DNA of 47,076 bases. It comes from Candidatus Omnitrophota bacterium. GTDB taxonomy: Bacteria > Omnitrophota > Gorgyraeia > Gygaellales > Profunditerraquicolaceae. Of this stretch, positions 1 to 8,788 are shown piece after piece (the stretch's first letter is position 1; each line of letters starts with the position of its first letter). Where the stretch lies: positions 1 to 47,076 of the forward strand of contig JAQUOV010000012.1 of the NCBI GenBank assembly GCA_028716965.1, read 5' to 3'. The position numbers and the translations under genes are program-made. Below the pieces are notes generated by a model, which saw nothing but the letters and a program-made list of their open reading frames with translations, did not search any database and was not told the DNA's origin.

Positions 1-127
1 CCAGCCTTGCCTCAGCGGCGCGGCCTTTTTCAACTACTTTAGTATATTGCGTCATACCTACAGAAGCCAGAATACCAACGATAATGATAACTACGATTAA
101 CTCGATGAGCGTAAAACCTCTTTTCAT
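1..127 (-). CDS. Type IV pilin, N-terminal 42 codons only (gene runs off the window start)
   Basis: Minus-strand translation MKRGFTLIELIVVIIIVGILASVGMTQYTKVVEKGRAAEARL; class III prepilin signal (G|FTLIEL). DNA identical to 454-580. Confidence 0.85.
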   Translation of the reverse strand, partial: MKRGFTLIELIVVIIIVGILASVGMTQYTKVVEKGRAAEARL

Positions 128-199
128 CTTAGCTCCCTCCTTTAAAAATACTAATGCTTACTAAAATTTTTACCTAAATAAAATGCCTCCACCTATAGA

Positions 200-580
200 T
201 TAATACCCGGCAGTTCCTCCCCATACACCGGCAACAGTTACAGTCTTTGTATAAACTCCTGTTGCGTTTGGAGTTTTTCCACCGGCAATACATCTAGTGG
301 CAGTGCAAGTTCCGGTAGCTGCGGAGCACGAATAAGAAAAATAATGCGTGGTGGTACAGGCTGCAGGAGCCGACACTTCTAAGTTGGCCACTGTTGCATA
401 CGCGCCGTTCTCCATCTGATACGCTATTTCTGCGGACCTTAAAGAACCCAATACCAGCCTTGCCTCAGCGGCGCGGCCTTTTTCAACTACTTTAGTATAT
501 TGCGTCATACCTACAGAAGCCAGAATACCAACGATAATGATAACTACGATTAACTCGATGAGCGTAAAACCTCTTTTCAT
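200..580 (-). CDS. Type IV pilin / pseudopilin
   Basis: RGFTLIELIVVIIIVGILA prepilin peptidase motif and hydrophobic helix; small 126 aa protein with C-terminal cysteines. Confidence 0.9.
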   Translation of the reverse strand: MKRGFTLIELIVVIIIVGILASVGMTQYTKVVEKGRAAEARLVLGSLRSAEIAYQMENGAYATVANLEVSAPAACTTTHYFSYSCSAATGTCTATRCIAGGKTPNATGVYTKTVTVAGVWGGTAGY

Positions 581-633
581 AGTCCCTCCCTTCTGCTAAT
601 GATTTTAAACAATAATTGTGAAAATGTCAATAC

Positions 634-1872
634 TTATCCTCCGATTTTTGAAATCTCAAATATCGGCAAAAATATGCCTGTGATCATAATCCCTATAACC
701 CCGCCAATAAATACCAGCACAAATGGCTCAAACATAGCAACAAAACGCGCAAGGAATACCTCGCAGTAATCCTGGTAGAAATTATTTATTTTCTTAAACA
801 TCTGGGGAAGCTCGCCTATCTCTTCTCCAATGCTTACCATCTGGACAAACATCGGCTCAAAAAAAGCGCTTTTTTCCAAAGGTTCGCGTAAAGGTTTACC
901 CTCGCGCACATCATCTTTAACCTTACGGATAATATCGGCCATAATCATATTCCCCACGCTTCGTTCTGATATTTCCAACGAATAAAGAATAGGGACGCCG
1001 GATTCCAAAAGCGTAGACATTTCAGAAGAAAATCTTTCTACATTCAAAGCCATAAAAAACTCGCCAAATACAGGTAATTTGAACTTAAAATTCTCAAAAT
1101 TTCTCCTGCCCGCTTTAGTCTTAACGTATTTTCTAAAAGCAAAAACTATCCCCCCGATACTCAAGAATATCGCCAGCATATTAAACCTCAGGAAATCGCT
1201 GACTTTCAACAAGATCTGGGTAAGTACAGGCAGGGTGATGTTAAAACTCTTGAATATCTCCGCGAAGGTAGGCACTATTTTTACTGCCATTAAAAACAAT
1301 GCCGCTATACCCGCGGTCAAAAGGATCCCCGGGTAAATTAAAGCCGAGATGATCTTGCCCCTGAATTCTGCATCCCTTTCCAGGTAAGTAGCCAGGCGGC
1401 TTAACACCACCGCCAGGTTTCCGCTTGCCTCCCCGCTTTCTACAAGATTAACCCAAAGGTCAGAGAAGATCTTGGGATGTTTAGCCATTGCCTCATGAAA
1501 GCTTAACCCCGATTCCATATTCTTTTGCAGGTCTAAAACAACTTCATAAAGCTTCTTGCTGACTACCTGCTTGGAGATAATATCCAGGCTTTTAAGGATA
1601 GTGACCCCTGCCCCAAGCAAAGTTGCCAGCTGACGGCAAAAAAGAGTAAGGTCATCTGAACTAATACCGGAGCGCTTCTTTTTAATTTCACTTTTAGCAG
1701 CTACCTTTATTACGCCGCTGTTAAAAGCTTCGGTATTTTCAGGGATAACGCTGATTACAATCAAACCCCGGGATTGAATCTTGCTTACTATTTCTTCCTG
1801 CCCCAACCCTTCTTCTATCCCGGTTTCTTTCTTTCCCGCGTTATTCCTGGCAATATAATAAAACTTTGGCAT
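634..1872 (-). CDS. pilC: Type IV pilus / type II secretion inner-membrane platform protein (PilC/GspF family)
   Basis: Duplicated T2SSF-type domains, FCRQLATLLGAGVTILKSL and ERFSSEMSTLLESGVPILYSLE, with TM helices; follows pilB. Confidence 0.93.
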   Translation of the reverse strand: MPKFYYIARNNAGKKETGIEEGLGQEEIVSKIQSRGLIVISVIPENTEAFNSGVIKVAAKSEIKKKRSGISSDDLTLFCRQLATLLGAGVTILKSLDIISKQVVSKKLYEVVLDLQKNMESGLSFHEAMAKHPKIFSDLWVNLVESGEASGNLAVVLSRLATYLERDAEFRGKIISALIYPGILLTAGIAALFLMAVKIVPTFAEIFKSFNITLPVLTQILLKVSDFLRFNMLAIFLSIGGIVFAFRKYVKTKAGRRNFENFKFKLPVFGEFFMALNVERFSSEMSTLLESGVPILYSLEISERSVGNMIMADIIRKVKDDVREGKPLREPLEKSAFFEPMFVQMVSIGEEIGELPQMFKKINNFYQDYCEVFLARFVAMFEPFVLVFIGGVIGIMITGIFLPIFEISKIGG

Positions 1873-3587
1873 TACTCCGCTCCCAACGTAACGGAGAAAA
1901 CCTCCTCCAGTGAAGTTATCCCGCTTTCAACTTTTTTAATCCCTGACTCATAGAGTGTCTGCATACCTAAAGCCCTGGCTACCTCCCGTATTTTTTGATA
2001 AGGGGCCCTCTGGTTAATCAAATCCTGGATTTCTAAAGTACAGGGCATAACTTCGCAAATATTGGTCCTGCCTCTATAACCGGTATTATTGCATTTGGGG
2101 CACCCTTTATGGCGGTAGATTAAATCCCCTTTTATTTTTGCGCCCTTCAACTGCTCAGCGGTAGGTTCATATGCCTCCTTGCATTCTAAGCATAATTTCC
2201 GTATTAATCTCTGAGCAATAACTACTAATAAGGAAGGACCCAGCATATAAGGCTCCACGCCAATATCCATAAGACGGCTTGCAGCTGAAGGAGCATCATT
2301 AGTATGCAAAGTACTTAAAACTAAATGCCCGGTGAGCGCCGAACGGATACAGATCTGTGCAGTCTCCAGATCCCTGACCTCTCCTACCATCATAATATCA
2401 GGGTCCTGACGCAGGAAGCTACGCAAGGAAGCGGCAAAGGTAAGCCCAACCTCGGGTTTTATTTGGACCTGATTGATCCCGTCCATTTTATACTCTACAG
2501 GATCTTCAACTGTAACAATATTCTTCGTAGAATCCTTGATCTCGCTTAAAACCGCATAAAGAGTGGTTGACTTTCCGCTACCGGTAGGCCCGGTAACAAA
2601 GACTAACCCATATGGCTGATTAATCGCTTTACGCACATCTTCCAGCTGTTTAGAGTCAAAACCTGCGGAATTTAAATCCAAAACCTTGTTGCCGCGGTCC
2701 AGTATCCTTAATACCGCCTTTTCGCCATAGATAGTCGGAATAATGGAAACACGGATGTCAATCGGCCGGTCATTGATACGCACCAGTATTGCCCCGTCTT
2801 GCGGAAGGCGTTTCTCAGCGATATCCATTTTTGATAAAATCTTGACACGTGAAACGATCGGCAGGTGCAGATGTTTTGCCGGAGGAGGTATTTCACAAAG
2901 CTTACCGTCAATGCGGTACCTTAAAGAGGTTCTTTCCTTAAAAGGCTCAATGTGTATATCGGAGGCCCCTTCTTCAATTGCCTGCCGGATAATCAAATCC
3001 ACTATTTTAACAACAGGAGCTTCTTCAGCACGGGCAATTAGCTTGTCCAGGCTTAGCTCCTGCCCCAGGTCATCTACAGTCTCCTGAGCTGTTGTATCAA
3101 TATTATAGCTGGATTCAACGGCATCACGCAACATTGCGGATTTGCCATAAAACTCCTCAATTGCCTTCTTTATATCCGAACGCGTGGCAATGACCGGATT
3201 AATTTCGCAACCGGTAAGTTTCTTTAAATTATCAATAAGGATAAAATCCAACGGATCAAACATCGCCACTGTAAGCGACCTGGATGTGCGGGATAAAGGA
3301 AGTACGTAATTCTTAAACGCAAACTCCTGCAGGATCAAATGCTCTAATCCCTGGCCAGCCACCGGTTTAAGCATGCCCGTGCCGAGAGTAAAAAAAGGGA
3401 CATTCAATTGTTTGCCCAGTACGGCTACAATCTGGTCCTCTTTTACCATGCCCAGCTTAATCAATACCTCGCCCAGGCGGCCGGACTCCTTCCTTTGAAC
3501 GCTGATTGCCTTTTCCAGCTGGCTGGGGGTAATTAAGCCTTCCCTTATAAGAAGTTCTCCTAATCTTAAATATTTATCTTTTTGCAT
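1872..3587 (-). CDS. pilB: Type IV pilus assembly ATPase (PilB/GspE family)
   Basis: Walker A GPTGSGKSTTLYAVL, Asp box/Walker B RQDPDIMMVGEVRD, tetracysteine CLEC...CPKC; N-terminal RLGELLIREGLIT repeats. Confidence 0.95.
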   Translation of the reverse strand: MQKDKYLRLGELLIREGLITPSQLEKAISVQRKESGRLGEVLIKLGMVKEDQIVAVLGKQLNVPFFTLGTGMLKPVAGQGLEHLILQEFAFKNYVLPLSRTSRSLTVAMFDPLDFILIDNLKKLTGCEINPVIATRSDIKKAIEEFYGKSAMLRDAVESSYNIDTTAQETVDDLGQELSLDKLIARAEEAPVVKIVDLIIRQAIEEGASDIHIEPFKERTSLRYRIDGKLCEIPPPAKHLHLPIVSRVKILSKMDIAEKRLPQDGAILVRINDRPIDIRVSIIPTIYGEKAVLRILDRGNKVLDLNSAGFDSKQLEDVRKAINQPYGLVFVTGPTGSGKSTTLYAVLSEIKDSTKNIVTVEDPVEYKMDGINQVQIKPEVGLTFAASLRSFLRQDPDIMMVGEVRDLETAQICIRSALTGHLVLSTLHTNDAPSAASRLMDIGVEPYMLGPSLLVVIAQRLIRKLCLECKEAYEPTAEQLKGAKIKGDLIYRHKGCPKCNNTGYRGRTNICEVMPCTLEIQDLINQRAPYQKIREVARALGMQTLYESGIKKVESGITSLEEVFSVTLGAE

Positions 3588-5133
3588 TCTTGTCGAAATT
3601 ATTCAAGCTGCTGTTAATCAGGTAATCACGGTTCATATGTGTGACCACGTTCTGCTCACGGATAGGCAGGCTGAACCTTTGCATTTGCTCCAACTTTACC
3701 TGGTCGTTTTTGACTATACGAGGAGTAATGAATACCAAAAGCTCCCTTTCCCTGTCTTTATCTTTATTCTTATGCCTGAACATCATGCCAACTATAGGGA
3801 TATCCCCCAAGACAGGAAGCTTAGTTATGGTTTCGGACTTATCATGACGAATCAATCCGCCGATAACCACTGTCTCCCCGTCTCTAATCCTCACTGTTGA
3901 CTTTGTAGAGCGTTCTTCGGGGTCTTTATAAGAAGTATTGAAGGTACTGGTAGAGGCATCCTTTACACTGGGATAGATAAACATAGTGATCTCTCCGCTG
4001 TCGGAATTGATCTGCGGAGTCACTCTAAGCGAAATACCCGTCTCTACTCTTTCGGCGCTGGTAGTAGTCGATGAAGCTGTGCCCTGCCCCTGAGTATCGG
4101 TGATCTGGCCAATTGCTTCATTAGTAGTAATCTTAATCTCTGCGGTCTCATTATTTAAAGTCATAATTCTCGGTCTGGCCAAAATCTTAGTATCAGATTG
4201 TGATTTTAAGAAATCCATCTGGATTTGATAAGGATTGCCTACAGCATTTCCCTCATCATCAATACTGCCTGGATTAACTTGTATCTGCCCATCACCTGTG
4301 TTAAAAATCTTTGTCCAGCCGGCATAAGGAAATCCCGTGCTTGCGGCGGCACCAAAGATATAAGCTGTTAAAGGTGTTTGTCCATACTTTACGCCCAGTT
4401 TGTCTATGCTGTTTTTGCTTACATCAAGCATCTCTACCTCTAGCATAATCTGAGGGATTTCGATATCAAGGGAAGTAATCACCTGGGTGATGACCTTCAT
4501 TCGCGCAGTGGTATCCGTAACAATCAAGCTATTAGTCCGGTAATCCTCAATCAAAGACCCGTTCGCGGATAGAAGCTTCTTTATGGCATAGGTAATCCCG
4601 GATTCATCCTCAACCTTCCATTTGCCGGTCGAAGAATCGCTTGAAGAGCTGTCTGAGGAACTGGCAGACCCAGAAGAAGATGAAGTGGAAGAAGTGGTCG
4701 AGACAATATTCTTTGACTCCTCCTCCTTCAAAGAAGAAGATGAAACACTGGCATGTTTTAGATAGAATACCTTGGTAATTGTTTCCACCTCCATTTTCCC
4801 CAAATCCTTAACCACAAAGATGTTAGCCTTACTGTCCAATTCATAAGAAAGGTTGTTGGCGCTAAAGATCTTATCCATTGCCTGGCTCAAAGGCACCTTA
4901 TCAAGATAAAGGGTCACCTTCCTATCGGATACTGCCTCAGAGGCGATAAAATTCATCCCTGATTGCATAGAAAACATCTTAAGCACATCTTTTATGTTGG
5001 CATCCTGAAAATCCATGGAGATAACCGGCTCAGAGCCAAGAGGAGGCTCTTGGGCCTGGGCGTTCAGGTGCGGGATAAAAAATACGCATACCATTGAAAA
5101 TATAAAAACAAAACTCAATAAGATCTTTTTCAT
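3574..5133 (-). CDS. pilQ: Secretin (PilQ/GspD family)
   Basis: C-terminal secretin signature (VRIRDGETVVIGGLIRHDKSETITKLPVLGDIPIVGMMFRHK...ELLVFITPRIV); N-terminal STN-like region ISMDFQDANIKDVLKMFS. Confidence 0.92.
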   Translation of the reverse strand: MKKILLSFVFIFSMVCVFFIPHLNAQAQEPPLGSEPVISMDFQDANIKDVLKMFSMQSGMNFIASEAVSDRKVTLYLDKVPLSQAMDKIFSANNLSYELDSKANIFVVKDLGKMEVETITKVFYLKHASVSSSSLKEEESKNIVSTTSSTSSSSGSASSSDSSSSDSSTGKWKVEDESGITYAIKKLLSANGSLIEDYRTNSLIVTDTTARMKVITQVITSLDIEIPQIMLEVEMLDVSKNSIDKLGVKYGQTPLTAYIFGAAASTGFPYAGWTKIFNTGDGQIQVNPGSIDDEGNAVGNPYQIQMDFLKSQSDTKILARPRIMTLNNETAEIKITTNEAIGQITDTQGQGTASSTTTSAERVETGISLRVTPQINSDSGEITMFIYPSVKDASTSTFNTSYKDPEERSTKSTVRIRDGETVVIGGLIRHDKSETITKLPVLGDIPIVGMMFRHKNKDKDRERELLVFITPRIVKNDQVKLEQMQRFSLPIREQNVVTHMNRDYLINSSLNNFDKNAKR

Positions 5134-5606
5134 TTTTCCTCCTTATCCTCTTCTTTAGAAGCTAAGACATTACCGGGAGCAGGCAAATTAATCTTCTCTC
5201 CCGCCAGGTTTAAAGTGACCCCCTTTTTATCTATATTTACTATTTTAGCCCCATCTATAGAATCCCCAACCCCTAATATCTTATTATTAATAATCACCAG
5301 CGGTAACCTGCCCCCCCAGACTACGCCCTGCACTTTAAATTGGTCCAGATTAATCATCGACTTCTGCGGGTTTGCTTCTTCCCGGGGCTGCTGTTTACTC
5401 TTTTCCTCTTTTTCTTGTTGCTCTTTTTCTATAGCTAATTGCAAAAGGTCGCCAAACGGATCGCGCAAATCACCGGAACTATATTCAATCACCGGGCGCG
5501 AAATTAAACCTTCGTTATTGCTCTCCTCCGCACAAGCTATATGTGCAGAACCGGACAATAACATTAAGGTAAGAATAAGACTTGATAATTTACACGCTCT
5601 TTTCAT
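5130..5606 (-). CDS. PilP-like pilus assembly lipoprotein/periplasmic protein
   Basis: Position between PilO-like gene and secretin; signal peptide; RDPFGDLL followed by FKVQGVVWGGRLPLVIINNKILGVGDSIDGAKIVNIDKKGVTL, typical of PilP/GspC-like domains. Confidence 0.7.
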   Translation of the reverse strand: MKRACKLSSLILTLMLLSGSAHIACAEESNNEGLISRPVIEYSSGDLRDPFGDLLQLAIEKEQQEKEEKSKQQPREEANPQKSMINLDQFKVQGVVWGGRLPLVIINNKILGVGDSIDGAKIVNIDKKGVTLNLAGEKINLPAPGNVLASKEEDKEEK

Positions 5607-5609
5607 ATA

Positions 5610-6134
5610 TTATAGGCAACTTATTGTGCTTATCGTCAAACTTATGTCCAGGCCTTTTTCTTCCTTTTTATTGGAATCCGTGCTAGCTGAAGAAATATTT
5701 ACATCTTCGACGATAAACAAATCCTTGTAATTCTCTACCTTGCTGATAAATTGCCCCAAAGCATGGTAGTCATCTACTCTAACCACAATCAAAAATGAAT
5801 TCTTCATATACTCCGGGTATTTTTGTTCAATCCCCGGTTTAACCGAAACCACCTTAACCCCGGTACCCCTGGAAATATCAGTCATCGCATCAATAACCGA
5901 ACCCAGGTCCTTCCTGTTAAAGGTTTGCTTATAGTTGTTAATCTTTTTTTCTACGCGGGTCAGGCTTTCGATTACGTCGCTCTTTTTCATTTCCTCATTC
6001 TTTTTTTCCTCTAAAGTAACAAGCTGCTGACTCTGCAGGTTATAAATATAAAGAGCCACCAATATTGCCAGCAATATAACTCCAGCATTTATGATCTTAT
6101 TTTTATTCTTGCTGAAGAAGTCCGTCGCTATCAT
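5610..6134 (-). CDS. PilO-like pilus assembly protein
   Basis: Single N-terminal TM, coiled coil, ferredoxin-like C-terminal region; gene order. Confidence 0.65.
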   Translation of the reverse strand: MIATDFFSKNKNKIINAGVILLAILVALYIYNLQSQQLVTLEEKKNEEMKKSDVIESLTRVEKKINNYKQTFNRKDLGSVIDAMTDISRGTGVKVVSVKPGIEQKYPEYMKNSFLIVVRVDDYHALGQFISKVENYKDLFIVEDVNISSASTDSNKKEEKGLDISLTISTISCL

Positions 6135-7680
6135 TTTTCTTTTTCTCCGGATAATTTTTACAAATTATGCTAAAAACTGCCACGCTCTTATTCATCACCG
6201 ACTTACGGTCAACAGAAGTAATGGTTATCTCTTTAAAATGCGTGGTAAAGAACTCATTAGCCTTAAGATTAGAGAGTAATGTACTTACCGCTTCAAACTC
6301 CTTATCGCTATCATTTAAATAAGCCTCCCCTTCCAGTGTAACTTCGGGCCGGCCATCATCCTTGCGAGTAGAAATAAACTTAGTTAGCCATATTCCTTCC
6401 GGTAAAACCTTAGGGATGATATCTAAAAAGTAAGTGGCATAAAGCTGGTCTTTAATTAAACTGTCTAAATTATGCAGTTTCTTTTTTAGGCTAATATCCC
6501 GCGCGAATAAAGTCGCATAGTCGTCGGTTTCAGAAACAGAGGCCAGTTTCGGCTTTTTGTCTTTTATAATACTTAGCTCATCGCGCAACGGCATTGTCCT
6601 GTATATGCCATAACCAAAGGTAATCGCGCATATTAAAACCCCCAGTAATATGATCCTGGAGTCTACCTTTACCCCTTCAAAAAAAGCAAGGATATCTTCC
6701 TTGCCTTTGATGCTATCAGGCTTTGGCCTGCTGGCAAAAAGGTTGATCTTTACTTTTGAAGGTAAATCCTTAAAAAGTACCGCTCCGAAGCTCTTGGCAA
6801 GGATAGAAGAATACTTGACCCCCTTACCCAATACTTTGCTTGTATCAACAAACTTTGCCGTAACACCTGAACTGGCGAAGAAATTCTTAAGGTCCTCGCG
6901 CATATCCTGCCCGGAAAGCACATAAATGGTCTTAATACCCTTATCCGGGAACTTGCGGCGGTAGTAATCCTGAGAAATGCGTATTTCGCTCTTTAGCTTT
7001 TCATACTTCTTCGTCCGTTCGTTTTCATCCGGGGCACCGGAATCGGCGATGCTGGAGGAAAGCACTATATCCCGGCTGAAAAACGGAAAACCGTTTTCAG
7101 AAACCATGAAGTTTATTTCATCTGCGTTATCCAGGTCAAAACAAAGGCTGGCGACAACACCCTTGTCTTTTACGCCGCATAATCCTAAGAAGCGCAAAAG
7201 GCTGAAAGCGGAATATTCAATAACGTTGATCTTGATGTTCAGCTGTCTGGATATAGAGATATACTTCTCTAATATTTCCTTCTTTATACCGACAAACAAT
7301 ACGGTATTCAATTTAGTCTTCTTGTCGGGTTCAACTTGAAAATTATAGACTAAATCCTCCAGCTTAAACGGAATGTATTTCTTAGCTTCAAAGTTGATCG
7401 CGCTTTGCAACTCGTTACTCGGCAGCTTTGGGATTTCAAAAGTACGGATTATAAGGTCCTGGCCGGAAATACAGACAGTCCCATGGTTGACATCTATATG
7501 GCTGGTGCGCAAAGCGTCCTTAATCAGAGCAGTTATCTTTACGTCAGTGGGGACCTTTTCCTCAAAATTCCCGGAAAATACCCCCTCTTGCGGTATAACT
7601 ACGCTATTCACCAGCTTTTTCTTATTTACTTCTGTCAGGCCGATGGAATCAGTCCCAAAATATATCCCTAAAGAGTTCAT
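6103..7680 (-). CDS. PilM-PilN fusion protein (actin-like PilM domain plus C-terminal PilN-like region)
   Basis: MNSLGIYFGTDSIGLTEV...INFEAKKYIPFKLEDLVYNFQV (PilM); after ~residue 325 KINLFASR... then TM ILLGVLICAITFGYGIYR and coiled coil (PilN). Confidence 0.75.
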   Translation of the reverse strand: MNSLGIYFGTDSIGLTEVNKKKLVNSVVIPQEGVFSGNFEEKVPTDVKITALIKDALRTSHIDVNHGTVCISGQDLIIRTFEIPKLPSNELQSAINFEAKKYIPFKLEDLVYNFQVEPDKKTKLNTVLFVGIKKEILEKYISISRQLNIKINVIEYSAFSLLRFLGLCGVKDKGVVASLCFDLDNADEINFMVSENGFPFFSRDIVLSSSIADSGAPDENERTKKYEKLKSEIRISQDYYRRKFPDKGIKTIYVLSGQDMREDLKNFFASSGVTAKFVDTSKVLGKGVKYSSILAKSFGAVLFKDLPSKVKINLFASRPKPDSIKGKEDILAFFEGVKVDSRIILLGVLICAITFGYGIYRTMPLRDELSIIKDKKPKLASVSETDDYATLFARDISLKKKLHNLDSLIKDQLYATYFLDIIPKVLPEGIWLTKFISTRKDDGRPEVTLEGEAYLNDSDKEFEAVSTLLSNLKANEFFTTHFKEITITSVDRKSVMNKSVAVFSIICKNYPEKKKNDSDGLLQQE

Positions 7681-7868
7681 CCCTGTTCTCCTGAAGTAGA
7701 GACCCGTTTTTTACTCCTTAACCAATTATCAATATCCCTGCGGTCAAACCTCCATACCCCCCCGACCTTAATTCCAGAGATCTTGCCCTGATTAAGCCAG
7801 TTGTATATAGTTTGTTTCTTTAATTTTAAATATTCCGCTAGCTCTTCAATATCTATTAGTCTTGACAT
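7677..7868 (-). CDS. Helix-turn-helix DNA-binding protein, excisionase/AlpA-MerR-like family
   Basis: IEELAEYLKLKKQTIYNWLNQGKISGIKVGGVWRFDRRDIDNWL is the standard excisionase-family HTH pattern. Confidence 0.9.
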   Translation of the reverse strand: MSRLIDIEELAEYLKLKKQTIYNWLNQGKISGIKVGGVWRFDRRDIDNWLRSKKRVSTSGEQG

Positions 7869-7906
7869 AGTTTTACTTGTTTTAGATATAAACTATTGTG
7901 GAGTTA

Positions 7907-7935
7907 ATTAAAACATAAAGCATATATTTTGTCAA
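7907..7935 (-). promoter_or_regulatory. Sigma70-like promoter for the pilus operon
   Basis: Minus strand TTGACA (7930-7935) - 17 nt - TTTAAT (7907-7912), upstream of the HTH gene start at 7868. Confidence 0.65.
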
Positions 7936-7947
7936 GTGTTTTTTTAT

Positions 7948-8035
7948 ATAAACTTACTTAGACTTACTCGACTAAATTAACAGCGTCGTAGAACTGATAT
8001 ATATGTAATATAATATACTATGATAAACTTACTTA
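7948..8035. repeat. Short repeats (minus strand TAAGTAAGTTTAT) upstream of the pilus promoter
   Basis: Perfect 13-mer ATAAACTTACTTA at 7948-7960 and 8023-8035; imperfect extra copy GAGTAAGTCT 10 bp from the first. Confidence 0.65.
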
Positions 8036-8063
8036 TATTATGATGTTTTGTTAAATGAATTTA

Positions 8064-8489
8064 TTAGGGGGAGGCTGTATAAGTGGCGGTGGCACTAACA
8101 CAAGCGTTATTGCCGGGTGGATTACCGACTGGATTATAACAAGGAGCTAAGGGATTGACGCTTTGTGGTTGACGAATAACAATTGTAACGCCATTGGTCG
8201 GACTTACAAGAACCGGGGGCAAGAAAGCATCAGGCTGGAATAACATTGTGCAAGGCGAGGCAGCGGGACAATCTGTTCCGGCAGTCCACACCCCCATTCT
8301 TAATCGGTCTAGGGCATAAATAACGCCGGCTTTCGCTGCATACTGCGCCTGAATACGGCTTACTTGATGATGGGTTAAACGTGATTGGCTGAGCATGATC
8401 CTCAATATAACGGTACTCAGGATAGCGACCAAGATTAGTGTCGCTAAGACAATAAAAAGAAGCATTCCTTTTCTATTGCGGTCAGGCAT
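8064..8489 (-). CDS. PilX-like prepilin / pilus assembly protein
   Basis: RKGMLLFIVLATLILVAILSTVIL...AQYAAKAGVIYALDRL resembles PilX N-terminal regions. Confidence 0.6.
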   Translation of the reverse strand: MPDRNRKGMLLFIVLATLILVAILSTVILRIMLSQSRLTHHQVSRIQAQYAAKAGVIYALDRLRMGVWTAGTDCPAASPCTMLFQPDAFLPPVLVSPTNGVTIVIRQPQSVNPLAPCYNPVGNPPGNNACVSATATYTASP

Positions 8490-8688
8490 CTTTCCTTAAA
8501 GAAATGTGGTAGTCATTATCGATCTTCACCAGAATAACGTGCCCTTCACGAGCAAGCCAGCCCAAACTCATCAAAATATTATCAGGGCTGCGGTCAAGCT
8601 CCTTGACCAAGCTAGAAAAATTTACCTCCCCATGCTGATCCAAATAATGCCATATTTCACCTGCGACGATCCCGATTTCAATTATCAT
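8482..8688 (-). CDS. Small winged-helix protein (DUF2582-like)
   Basis: MIIEIGIVAGEIWHYLDQHGEVNFSSLVKELDRSPDNILMSLGWLAREGHVIL; internal ATG at 8688 follows GGAGGG, so preferred over the ORF start at 8706. Confidence 0.7.
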   Translation of the reverse strand: MIIEIGIVAGEIWHYLDQHGEVNFSSLVKELDRSPDNILMSLGWLAREGHVILVKIDNDYHISLRKDA

Positions 8689-8788
8689 TTTGTATCCCTC
8701 CTCCATTGCTACCGGCTGGTAGGCTATAGATGTATTTTATAAATAAACCGGCATAAGTCAACTACTTTATTTTGAGCACAATAAGTTT

